Assembly (NCBI GenBank): GCA_027717645.1
Contig: JALLOG010000009.1
Location: 1-51,746 of the forward strand
Length of the DNA: 51,746 nt
Source: Desulfobacterota bacterium AH_259_B03_O07
GTDB lineage: Bacteria; Desulfobacterota_D; UBA1144; Nemesobacterales; CSP1-2
Direction of reading: 5' to 3'
The notes under the pieces are model-generated. The model saw only the letters and a list, made by a program, of their open reading frames with translations. It was not told the origin of the DNA and did no database searches. The translations under genes and the position numbers were made by a program. Shown piece after piece: positions 34,327-42,514 of this stretch (positions are counted from its first letter, which is position 1; each line of letters starts with the position of its first letter).

Positions 34327-34587
34327 TTGAAGACATTATCGGTTTCCGAAGCAAAGATGAAGTTGAGTGCGCTGGTAGATGAGGTAAGTGCAACTGAGGA
34401 AGAAATAGTTATCACAAAAAACGGTTCTCCAGTAGCCGTGTTGATAAGTCCTGATGAGTTTGAGAGTTTGAAAGAAACTATAATTGTCCGCTCGGACTCA
34501 GCTCTTATGAGTGAAATTAAGAAAGGACTGAAGGATTTAAAGGATAAAAGAGCGCGCATTTATTCTCTTGAAGAGTTATTAAAATAG
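34327..34587 (+). CDS. Phd/YefM family antitoxin
   Basis: An 86-residue antitoxin. The N-terminal DNA-binding fold is typical: TLSVSEAKMKLSALVDEV, EIVITKNGSPVAVLISPDEF, ESLKETI. The C-terminal tail (SALMSEIKKGLKDLKDK...RIYSLEELLK) should wrap the toxin. The start is a TTG at 34327 with a perfect AGGAGGT 9 bases upstream. It is first in the operon, 12 bp before the RelE-like toxin gene, under a promoter with an operator-like palindrome. Confidence 0.88.
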   Translation: MKTLSVSEAKMKLSALVDEVSATEEEIVITKNGSPVAVLISPDEFESLKETIIVRSDSALMSEIKKGLKDLKDKRARIYSLEELLK

Positions 34588-34599
34588 TTCCATAACAAT

Positions 34600-34893
34600 A
34601 TGAAAACTTCGACGTACAGAATCAGGATCACTGATCGAGTGGCGGAGTTTATCCGCGGCATGCATCCTCATCTCAAGAGAAAGATGAAGGCATCCTTGAA
34701 GATAATCGTTTCTAACCCTAGTGGAGGAAAGGCTCTGAAAGATGAACTCTCGGAACTAAGAAGTTTTCGTGTAAGCAGATTCAGGATAATTTACAGGGTT
34801 CATAGCGATGTTGTGGAAATTGTCACCATAGGCCCACGGGAACGTATATACGAAGAGACCTTCTTGATTTTAAGGAAGGAGGTACGAAAATAA
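34600..34893 (+). CDS. RelE/ParE superfamily toxin
   Basis: A 97-residue toxin. It has the compact RelE fold: RIRITDRVAEFIRGMHPHLK, then a helix, GKALKDELSELRSFRVSRFR, IIYRVHSDVVEIVTIGPRE. The basic strand SFRVSRFRIIYRV carries the residues that contact mRNA in ribosome-dependent members. Whether this one cuts mRNA (RelE) or blocks gyrase (ParE) cannot be told. It directly follows its antitoxin, and a hairpin terminator lies 39 bp beyond its stop. Confidence 0.87.
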   Translation: MKTSTYRIRITDRVAEFIRGMHPHLKRKMKASLKIIVSNPSGGKALKDELSELRSFRVSRFRIIYRVHSDVVEIVTIGPRERIYEETFLILRKEVRK

Positions 34894-34931
34894 AGTTAAG
34901 CTGATTAATGGGAGCTTACAATCCCTCTAAA

Positions 34932-34952
34932 TCTCCCTTTTATAAAGGGAGA
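34932..34952 (+). terminator. Terminator hairpin of the Phd/RelE operon
   Basis: TCTCCCTTT-TAT-AAAGGGAGA is a perfect 9-bp stem with a 3-base loop, followed by CATTTTG. It lies 39 bp after the toxin stop. Confidence 0.6.
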
Positions 34953-35027
34953 CATTTTGTACTCTACCTTATCAACAAGGTTTAGGAAGGATTTAGCAAA
35001 TTTTTGACCCTTGGGAAGGTTCAAATT

Positions 35028-35525
35028 CTATTTATAATTGCAGATGAATTTCATTAACTCTTTTTCCAGTGAATCTGGCGGGTTTTTTTTTAAATCAATA
35101 GGCACATATACTGTCTGGGAATCTCTTACGAGCTCCCCTTCCTTATCATAAACGCTGCCGTTTTTAAACCATACGACATCTTGAGCACAATCAAAAGTCA
35201 TTAAGGAAATATCATACTTGAATTTTTTGTCGGTACCCTCCAAATCCTGCTCTTTATCCAAAACGACTTTTAGATTAGCATCCTTCCTCTTATCTCCAAC
35301 ATCCTTTATACTTCCGGTATCCACATAAACCTTATAACTGGTTTTGCTAAACGCTTCTAATACGTCCTTCTTAGCACCTTCAGTGAGATATTTATTAAAT
35401 GTATTTATTAATTCTTGGAATTCAGAACCAGGAGCACCCACCAATTCCCAGTTTTCAGCATAGGCTACTACTCCAAGATAAAGAATCATAATAAAAGCAA
35501 GAATCGGTGTTTTAATAATGTTCAT
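35028..35525 (-). CDS. Secreted surface-adhesin-E-like protein
   Basis: A 165-residue secreted protein. The ATG at 35525 gives a clean signal peptide (MNIIKTPILAFIMILYLGVV, then AYA), so the 55 codons upstream in the same frame are not part of it. The mature part starts ENWELVGAPG, then KVYVDTGSIKDVGDKRKDAN, LMTFDCAQDVVWFKNGSVYD and ends LMKFICNYK. It shares the opening (nWE.v), the yvDt.SI element, the central cysteine and the terminal 'C.YK' with the protein at 25594. Both fit the surface-adhesin protein E-like fold. No partner gene is adjacent. Confidence 0.65.
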   Translation of the reverse strand: MNIIKTPILAFIMILYLGVVAYAENWELVGAPGSEFQELINTFNKYLTEGAKKDVLEAFSKTSYKVYVDTGSIKDVGDKRKDANLKVVLDKEQDLEGTDKKFKYDISLMTFDCAQDVVWFKNGSVYDKEGELVRDSQTVYVPIDLKKNPPDSLEKELMKFICNYK

Positions 35526-36199
35526 AATTCCATTTAACTTTACATTCCCCTCTTGCTTGCTATTAGAGTACCGATTTGTCCTTGCGGAGGAGCGAAACGA
35601 CTGAAGCAATCTATCTTTTGAAAAGGGACATGTGTAAAACCATTGAGATGGCGATGAATAAGGGAATAGGTATCTATTTTCTCGTTTCATATTCTCATAC
35701 CCTCAAACTTGATGCAAGATTATCAATTTGCCTAATATTTAACTTTATCCGATTAATAACAAATATAGAAATCCCCCTTAAGGTTTGAATCCTTCTCAGG
35801 TATCGAAATCCATGGTTGTTAAACATCAATTAAATAATTACACTGAATCCATTCCCTATCTTTTTCATCCTCCCCCATCAAGGGGAATGAGAATTTTTAA
35901 ACACGTGGGCCCGCCAGTCTTGTTGGTGGATTATCCGAATGTCACGAGCAAGACTTGTGACCTAACCCATTGATGCAATACAATATCTCCAAATAGTCGA
36001 GCTTTTTCACCCTCGGATTGCATATATTTAAAAAAAATGTAGCGGAGGTCTTTAGACCTCCATTTCCTTGAGATCCTGAAAAGTCATGACCCACCTGAGG
36101 TGTTTCCTTTATACCCAAAAAAAATATGCCAGAATGCTTGATTTTAAGATATAATTTACGAAGAAACCTACCGTAATGATCCTTTCAGATGATAATTAG
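35526..36199. other. Spacer with palindromic repeats, no gene
   Basis: The spacer holds GCCAGTCTTGTTGGTGG (about 35912) and GTCACGAG-CAAGA-CTTGTGAC (35941-35961), both family D, and GGAGGTCT-TT-AGACCTCC (36044-36061, family B), plus a TCATGACCCACCTGAGG half-site (36080). No credible gene. Confidence 0.5.
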
Positions 36200-36676
36200 G
36201 CTACTGCTATAAAACACTCTTTAATTACATTATTGCCGGAACAGAAAGACCAAATACAAGAGATTTTCGAATCATTAAAAAATGAGCTTCTTGAATCAGA
36301 TAACAATATACAAAGGATTGTGTCCACCGATCAGGACAAACCCCTTCTCGCTTCCCATCCAGTTTACCAGTACCTTGCTAAGAGATATAGTCTTAATTTA
36401 AAGAGTATGCATTGGGAACCTGATAAAATGCCGAGCATAGATCAATGGCAAAAATTAATAAATATTCTTGAAACACATCCCTCGAAATGGATGATCTGGG
36501 AAAATACCCCGATAAACGATACGAAAGAAAGATTAGAGTCGCTGGGAATAAGTAGCATTGTTTTCAATCCCTCTGGGAATGCCCCTGAAAAAGGGGATTA
36601 TATGAGCGTAATGTATCAAAATGTTGAAAATTTGAGTATTGTATTCGAGCAAGTCCCTGAAAAATCATCTCCATGA
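36200..36676 (+). pseudogene. C-terminal half of a zinc/manganese ABC substrate-binding protein (ZnuA-like)
   Basis: From a TAG at 36197-36199 the frame reads ATAIKHSLITLLPEQKDQIQ, KPLLASHPVYQYLAKRYSLN, HWEPDKMPS, and finally KGDYMSVMYQNVENL. These are the linker helix and C-terminal lobe of ZnuA/TroA-type proteins, including the second-lobe metal histidine (SHPVY). The N-terminal lobe (about 150 residues with signal peptide and first two ligands) is missing. The only starts are a TTG at 36233 and inner codons without SD. I conclude a truncated gene; no permease or ATPase is nearby. Confidence 0.72.
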
Positions 36677-36780
36677 AGAAAGACCTCTAAGGCAACTTTC
36701 AGAAATTCTCAATCCCACTGGAGATTAATTATGTTTTGATGTGGCATTTAATAACTGTATTAACAGTATCTTATCAATAA

Positions 36781-39700
36781 ATGACTACTTATAAAAAAGC
36801 TGCCCTCGTTATTGTTGGAACATTAGGAAGCCTCTTGCTTCTATTGCTAATCTGTCTTCTCCTTCTACCCAAAGTCTTAAACCTCAACTCGATGAAGGAA
36901 AAGATCCTGGCCAGGGTATCGAGTAAAACTTCTGCTGAAGCCACATATGAAAAAATTGATATATCATTGTTTCCACTTCCTCATGTGGTTATCCATAAGG
37001 GTAGTTTTGTCCTTGCTGGGAAAATAGGTGGGACGTTCGAATCTATATCTATTTATCCCGAAATCCTGCCTTTATTGAGTGGGAAAATAAGGTTATCAAC
37101 TGTTAACATCGAAGAACCTGATGTAAATCTAAAACTTCCAGAAAAAACCGAGAAAAAAGAAGACGAAAAGGAGGCGCCCTCATTATCCCAATACTTGAAA
37201 ATACTATCTTTCGGCTTAAGCGAGGTAGCATCGAAAGCCCATAGGCTTGTCTTTGATCTTGAAAGAGGAAAATTAAGACTTTTTGACGGAGACAAACCTG
37301 TTTACAGCCTTAGTGATATTAATGCGAGCATTGAATTTCCTACTGATCAATTCAATTTTGACATTAGCTTTAAATCCAATATAGCAAAGAGGGTTTCTTC
37401 AAGTGGATCGATAGACCTGAAGGAATTCAAAAGTAATGGAGATCTTGAGGTGGTTCAATTCAAACCGCAAGAGCTGACAGAGTATCTTTTGCCAAACATT
37501 GATAAATATTTAGCTGAATCGATTGTTGACCTTAAATTGAGCTTCAAAACGAATGGACCCACCGATCTACTGGTTGGTATCAAAGCTTCTATACCAAATC
37601 TTACCTTGATCAACGGAGAAGAAAAACTAGTGATAAAGGGCAAAAACCTTCAGGGTGATTTTCATATGGATAAGGATATAATCACAGTCTCTCTCGACAA
37701 GCTGAATCTTGATAATCCCCAACTCGATCTTAGTGGAAAATTGTCTGTAGATCAGACGTCACATAAGATAAATATGGAACTAAAAGGTAAAGATGTCGAT
37801 GTCCATTCGACACGTGAATCTGCACTTACAATGTTAGGTAAGTCAAAAATCACCAGGAAGATTTTTGAAGTCGTGAGAGGAGGTCAGGTCCCACTGATTA
37901 CATTTACTTCATCTGGAAACTCATTCTCTGAATTGGGAAAAGACAAGAACTTCGTCCTTAAAGGTCAAATGCGAAATGGAGAAATATTCATTCCGCAAGC
38001 CAATTTAGATTTAAAGAATGTCAATGGTTTTACGATTATTTCAAAAGGCATATTGGAAGGTGAAAATCTTGAAGCAAATCTAGGAAATTCACAAGGTTTT
38101 AATGGTAATCTTACTTTGGGGCTAAGTCGTAAAAATGATGTAATTAAACTCGCTGTTGAAATAAAAGCTGATCTTTCTGAGCTCCCTCCTTATCTTATTC
38201 GATTTATAAAAAATGAAAGTTTCCAAAAAGAGATTGCCCTTGTAAATAACCTCAGTGGGAGCGCACTTGGGCATCTGGATTTAGGCGATACAAAATCTTC
38301 TATTAAACCCAAAGTAGATCTTTCGGAATTTAATCTGTCCGCTAATTACCCTCGACTCCCCTACCCTGTCGAAATTAAGGGAGATCGCTTCCTGTATGAT
38401 AATTCACAAATTGATTTAAAGAACTTATCGGTCAATTTAGCAGAGTCATCCTTTTCAGGAATTAATGGATTGATCGACTGGGAAGAAACATCCGATATCA
38501 ATATTAAGGCAGGAAAATCAACTTTATCTTTGGAGGAAATCCTTCCATGGATTTCCTCTTTCGAAGAGCCAGAAAGATATATTAACCACCTTAAATCTCT
38601 TAATGGAATGTTAACTATATCATCACTTAATTTTAATGGGCCACTAACACATCCAACAGACTGGAACTTTCAAATAAAGGGCGAAGGAAATTTAAATAAA
38701 CAAATTGGCCCAAAAATTTCTTTTAATTTAGAAAGAGAAGCAGATGAATTTCTTATAGATAATTTAATTATCGAGGATGAAGTCTCTAATGCTTCTATTA
38801 AGTTAAATTACAAAAGAAAGAAGTTTGATCTAAATTTCGAGGGGGATTTAACCCAAAGCACATTAAATAATATATTTGCAAATAAAGATTATATTCATGG
38901 ATGGATTAAAGGAAATATTCTGATGAAGATATCCCTGAACCAACCAGCCAACTCTACAGCCGAAGGAGAACTAAGTGGTGAAAGATTACACTTTCCATTG
39001 TTATTGAAAGAACCAATAGAAATTAAAAGCTTTTCATTGGAAGCTAAAAAAGACAAACTAAACGTGGACTCGTTAGACATTTCGGTTGGAGATAACAATT
39101 TTTCCCTTAATGGAAAAATAGCAGCTTCATCTGAAGGATTTCAATTGGACTTGGATGCCTCTACTGACAAAATAAGATGGCAGGATATAAGTGAAACCTT
39201 TCAAAATGATACTGAAGGAACAGAAGAAAATGAAAACGAAAACTTTTGGAACCTACCGGTTAAAGGTACTATCAGATTAAAATCCGAAAGCTTTTACTAT
39301 GATATTCTACACTGGAAACCCTTTAAAGCTAAAATCAATCTTAAAGGGAGTGAGATAAATGTAGAAGTAACAGATGCTAATTTATGCGGCATCGCCACGC
39401 CAGGAGATTTAAAAGCCACTCCTGATGAATTGAAACTTGATTTCAAACCTGTTTCTAAAAACCAGGATTTGTATACAACCATCTCCTGTCTAACGAACAA
39501 AGAAAAGATCGCGAGTGGGGATTTTGATTTAGAGGGTGAAATCAAGGGACGAGGAATTGGAAAAGAATTAACCAAATCATTGAACGGGAATATAAATTTC
39601 GTTGCACGTAACGGAAGAATCTACAAAGACCAGATTTTGTTAAAGATTCTTAAAGTAACCGAAATTTTTCGAGGTAGGTTGCCCGACTTTGGAAAGGAAG

Positions 39701-39984
39701 GATTTTCATATAATTCAATCAAAATCAAAGGGAATCTTCAAAATGGCAAATTAACGATACAGGACGCAATATTAGATAGTCCTTCAATCGCAATAGTTGG
39801 TGATGGTGTTATCGATCTAGTGAATAAAAAGTTGAATGTTGCCCTTCAAGTCGCCCCTTTAAAAGCAGTGAGCTACATAGTAGAGAAGATTCCATTGGTA
39901 AAGAGAATTCGGGGTGGGCACCTTCTCTCAATCCCAGTCAAGATTAAGGGCGATCTATCAGATCCGGAAGTTTCTTCTCTCTAA
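36781..39984 (+). CDS. AsmA family inner-membrane-anchored protein
   Basis: A 1067-residue AsmA-like protein. One N-terminal helix (about residues 7-28, ALVIVGTLGSLLLLLLICLL) anchors a very long periplasmic part made of repeated beta strands: DISLFPLPHVVIHKGSFVLA at the chorein-like N-terminus, many 'l.l.nv..........s..G.l' units, and the AsmA C-terminal domain (LNGNINFVARNGRIYKDQIL, FSYNSIKIKGNLQNGKLTIQ, LLSIPVKIKGDLSDPEV). Such proteins bridge the envelope and are linked to bulk lipid transport or outer-membrane assembly. The end at SDPEVSSL lacks the 25-35 residues that usually follow the 'G...dP.v' motif, so the tail may have been lost. MITE copy 3 starts 82 bp downstream. Confidence 0.85.
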   Translation: MTTYKKAALVIVGTLGSLLLLLLICLLLLPKVLNLNSMKEKILARVSSKTSAEATYEKIDISLFPLPHVVIHKGSFVLAGKIGGTFESISIYPEILPLLSGKIRLSTVNIEEPDVNLKLPEKTEKKEDEKEAPSLSQYLKILSFGLSEVASKAHRLVFDLERGKLRLFDGDKPVYSLSDINASIEFPTDQFNFDISFKSNIAKRVSSSGSIDLKEFKSNGDLEVVQFKPQELTEYLLPNIDKYLAESIVDLKLSFKTNGPTDLLVGIKASIPNLTLINGEEKLVIKGKNLQGDFHMDKDIITVSLDKLNLDNPQLDLSGKLSVDQTSHKINMELKGKDVDVHSTRESALTMLGKSKITRKIFEVVRGGQVPLITFTSSGNSFSELGKDKNFVLKGQMRNGEIFIPQANLDLKNVNGFTIISKGILEGENLEANLGNSQGFNGNLTLGLSRKNDVIKLAVEIKADLSELPPYLIRFIKNESFQKEIALVNNLSGSALGHLDLGDTKSSIKPKVDLSEFNLSANYPRLPYPVEIKGDRFLYDNSQIDLKNLSVNLAESSFSGINGLIDWEETSDINIKAGKSTLSLEEILPWISSFEEPERYINHLKSLNGMLTISSLNFNGPLTHPTDWNFQIKGEGNLNKQIGPKISFNLEREADEFLIDNLIIEDEVSNASIKLNYKRKKFDLNFEGDLTQSTLNNIFANKDYIHGWIKGNILMKISLNQPANSTAEGELSGERLHFPLLLKEPIEIKSFSLEAKKDKLNVDSLDISVGDNNFSLNGKIAASSEGFQLDLDASTDKIRWQDISETFQNDTEGTEENENENFWNLPVKGTIRLKSESFYYDILHWKPFKAKINLKGSEINVEVTDANLCGIATPGDLKATPDELKLDFKPVSKNQDLYTTISCLTNKEKIASGDFDLEGEIKGRGIGKELTKSLNGNINFVARNGRIYKDQILLKILKVTEIFRGRLPDFGKEGFSYNSIKIKGNLQNGKLTIQDAILDSPSIAIVGDGVIDLVNKKLNVALQVAPLKAVSYIVEKIPLVKRIRGGHLLSIPVKIKGDLSDPEVSSL

Positions 39985-39986
39985 CG

Positions 39987-40175
39987 GTGGATATTAAAGA
40001 CCCCGAAGAGATTCAGCACCTTCTGGAGGTTGATAAGAATCTTCAGTCGTTTTACTCCTTCGCAATTGTAGATGTTAGATATTTTGGGGACGATCTTTTC
40101 GATTTTAAATGGGCATTCAAAAAATTGCCAAAATCAATTCCGAAAGCGTTAAAAAAAGATTTAGGGTTGGGGTAG
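39987..40175 (+). CDS. 62-codon ORF whose second half is supplied by MITE copy 3
   Basis: A GTG 2 bp after the AsmA stop opens a 62-codon frame. Codons 1-27 (VDIKDPEEIQHLLEVDKN, then LQSFYSFA) are unique and protein-like; codons 28-62 (VDVRYFGDD..., then AFKKLPKSIPKALKKDLGLG) lie inside the repeat. In copies 1 and 2 the equivalent frame has a TAA after VDVK, while here it is open. No SD is visible, although it could be reached by translational coupling from the AsmA gene. I regard it as either a new chimeric small protein or a chance open frame. Confidence 0.35.
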   Translation: MDIKDPEEIQHLLEVDKNLQSFYSFAIVDVRYFGDDLFDFKWAFKKLPKSIPKALKKDLGLG

Positions 40176-40382
40176 AATTAAATATTTTTAGCTGTAGGAA
40201 TTGATTTAATAAATCCTAATTTTTTGTCAGCCCTTGATTTTTGTTTCTTTGTATCAAGACAAAGAAAATAAAATATTAAACGATGGATCCCCGATTAGAA
40301 CATTCGAGGATGACGGATGAGTAAAGCTCGAAAAAATTTATTATTTTTTTGGATTCTGTCCTCGGATTACGTGACATCTACA
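40067..40382 (+). mobile_element. MITE-like repeat, copy 3
   Basis: A 316-bp copy bounded by TGTAGATGTTA (40067) and TGACATCTACA (to 40382), the clearest inverted termini of the four (10 of 11 positions). It has an internal deletion relative to copies 1 and 2 just before the 124-bp core, and carries a nested family E repeat (GGATCCCCGAT at 40286 to GGATGAC at 40316). A further family E repeat lies just outside (40413-40443). Confidence 0.82.
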
Positions 40383-40610
40383 GCGATGACAAGCCATCTT
40401 AAGCAACGAATCTGGATTCCCAATAACTACATCTGGGAATGACAAGCTCTCTTTGGAACCTCCGGGAGGTTAATAAGAATACTCAGAATATTTGATGCGA
40501 AAATATTTTATAATAGCTATGTTAACAGGTAAGATTTGCTTATTTTATTCATAATATACTCCATATAGAGATAAGGATTTAAAATATCTAATAAAACTTG
40601 AGTCTTGCAG

Positions 40611-41672
40611 ATGCTCAATAACCAAACAAATCCTCTGAAAATATTCCTCTGGTTCGGATTGTTAGTTCTTGTTGTATACCTGATAATGGTAGGCCAGTCG
40701 ATTTTGATGCCCCTTGTGATCGCCATATTCATATGGTATTTACTAAATGCCTTTGCCGGGACAATACAGAAATTAAACATATTCGGTTGGCATCCACCTC
40801 GAATCCTTAGCTTTGTCATTGCATTCATAATTTTACTTGTTCTAATAGGTTTACTAGTTGAACTTATAGCCATAAATGTTGCACAAGTTGCCTCCGAAAT
40901 CCCTACATATCAAGCTAAGTTTGAGGATATTCTTAATAAAGTACTTAAACACCTTGGTCTTTCTAAAATCCCTTCTGTCATTAAAACCGATGATATTATG
41001 CACTTTGGTACAGCTATATTCTCAAGTATCGCTTCTGAAGTCACTTCTATTTTTGGAATGATATTAACAGTCATTTTATATGTTGCTTTTCTTTTATTCG
41101 AGCAAGGAAGCTTCAATAAGAAATTATCTGCACTTATTTCTGACCCCGATCAGCAGTTAAAAACACGTAAGACCCTTGATCGAGTTGCGACAAACATCCG
41201 ATCATTTATTTGGCTCAAAACACTTGCCAGTGTATTAGCAGGAGTTGCAAGCTATGTTATATTGAAAATTGTAGGCGTTGAATTTGCTTCTTTCTGGGCA
41301 GTTCTTATATTTTTCTTAAATTATATACCCTATATCGGAGCCATAATTGGAACAGTTTTCCCAACATTCTTGGCTCTAATACAATTCGGATCTTTTATTC
41401 CATTTATTATTGTAGGTGTAACTATGACAGCCGTTCACTTCTTTATAGGCAGTGTTCTTGAACCATGGATGTATGGAAGATCGCTCAGGCTCAGTCCGCT
41501 TGTTATACTTATTACATTGGCTTTTTGGGGAAGCATATGGGGATTAATTGGAATGATCTTCAGCGTCCCTATAATGGTGATTATAATGATAATTTGCTCC
41601 GCCTTCCCCAAGACCCGCCCAATAGCCATTATTCTCTCTAAAAATGGGGAAATAGAATCATTTAATGATTAA
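40611..41672 (+). CDS. AI-2E family transporter (PerM/DUF20)
   Basis: A 353-residue inner-membrane permease starting at the ATG at 40611 (no good SD). N-terminal helices (IFLWFGLLVLVVYLIMVGQS, LMPLVIAIFIWYLLNAFAG) are followed by a helix-rich soluble stretch and the C-terminal signature IRSFIWLKTLASVLAGVASY, FASFWAVLIFFLNYIPYIGA and FIGSVLEPWMYGRSLRLSPL. The subtype is closer to TqsA-like transporters (E. coli YdgG) than the copy at 21553 is. A substrate cannot be assigned; AI-2 export is only one option. It converges with the broken potassium channel gene (2-bp gap). Confidence 0.87.
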   Translation: MLNNQTNPLKIFLWFGLLVLVVYLIMVGQSILMPLVIAIFIWYLLNAFAGTIQKLNIFGWHPPRILSFVIAFIILLVLIGLLVELIAINVAQVASEIPTYQAKFEDILNKVLKHLGLSKIPSVIKTDDIMHFGTAIFSSIASEVTSIFGMILTVILYVAFLLFEQGSFNKKLSALISDPDQQLKTRKTLDRVATNIRSFIWLKTLASVLAGVASYVILKIVGVEFASFWAVLIFFLNYIPYIGAIIGTVFPTFLALIQFGSFIPFIIVGVTMTAVHFFIGSVLEPWMYGRSLRLSPLVILITLAFWGSIWGLIGMIFSVPIMVIIMIICSAFPKTRPIAIILSKNGEIESFND

Positions 41673-41674
41673 AT

Positions 41675-42399
41675 CTATTTCTCCTGCGCTATAAAGTTTC
41701 CTGAAATATATAATCCAACAAGACGTGCTATTATTATAGTTAAATACACTTGTCCAATTATTGCTTCTAAATAAGAAAGGGATCTAGCGTGTGGAGTGAC
41801 AGGAGTAATATCACCATAGCCTAATGTTGTCAGGGTAACGAAGCTGTAATAGGTAAGATCATTCCAACTAACTACATGATCAAGATTATTTTCGGGATTA
41901 ATATAAAAAGAATCAGGAAAAATGGTATAAACTAATACATAAAAAAAACTCCAAGTTATCCCAACCAATAAATATACACAGATAGATCCATATAGGGTGT
42001 TCGATGTGACCTTCTTATCTTTTAAAATGTGAGAAAATATTATCACAGTTGTAAAAATAAAAAATAAACAACCAAAAAAAGCCTCATAAAATTCTGGTTG
42101 TAATCTTCCAGCTAATGTTGTCGCTATGCTTGTTGCAATCCATGGAGCACCTACAATACATGCAATTATTAAATGAAGCCTATTATCGCTAACCGAGTAT
42201 GGGTGTTACACTAATCGCAAGTAGCGTGGCAAGGAGTATAAACCCTACCAATGAAGATGCCGCGCGCATACCCGCCAGAATTATGACAATACACGCGCCA
42301 GCTATTACAACTCGATATAAGAAAATATAAAAATTTATCTTTTCTTCTATATTCATTAATTGACATCCATGATTTACTGTTAATTAAACTATCTTTCAT
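41675..42399 (-). pseudogene. Potassium channel gene split by a 130-bp foreign segment
   Basis: The C-terminal part (41675-42190) reads SDNRLHLIIACIVGAPWIAT, further helices, then the pore FVTLTTLGYGDITPVTPH with a canonical TLGYGD filter and a last helix. The N-terminal part (42321-42399) begins at an ATG with AGGAGG 7 bases upstream: MKDSLINSKSWMSINEYRRK, then DKFLYF. Between them, 42191-42320 is a perfect reverse copy of 42524-42653 from the neighbouring permease gene and brings stops in both joined frames. The intact gene would be a channel with about four transmembrane helices. Either the segment replaced the first helix by gene conversion, or the assembly is wrong here. A shorter channel from a GTG at 42046 is conceivable but has no SD. 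Confidence 0.78.
42191..42320 (-). repeat. Left arm of a perfect 130-bp inverted repeat
   Basis: All 130 bases are identical to the reverse complement of 42524-42653. It contains codons 4-46 of the AI-2E permease in reverse, inside the potassium channel gene. Identity ends abruptly on both sides. Confidence 0.95.
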
Positions 42400-42514
42400 T
42401 CTATTGCCTCCTGAAAATAATTTTCATTTTATGCATAATATAAAAATTTTAATGCCGAGAAATTTTAATAGAATTAATTATTATTAACAAACTTGTTAGT
42501 ATGGAGGATTAATC

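Noticed and set aside
35526-35690. N-terminal extension of the surface-adhesin-like protein at 35028
   Set aside because: The signal peptide starts at the ATG at 35525; an extension would put 55 hydrophilic residues before it and overlaps repeat-like DNA.
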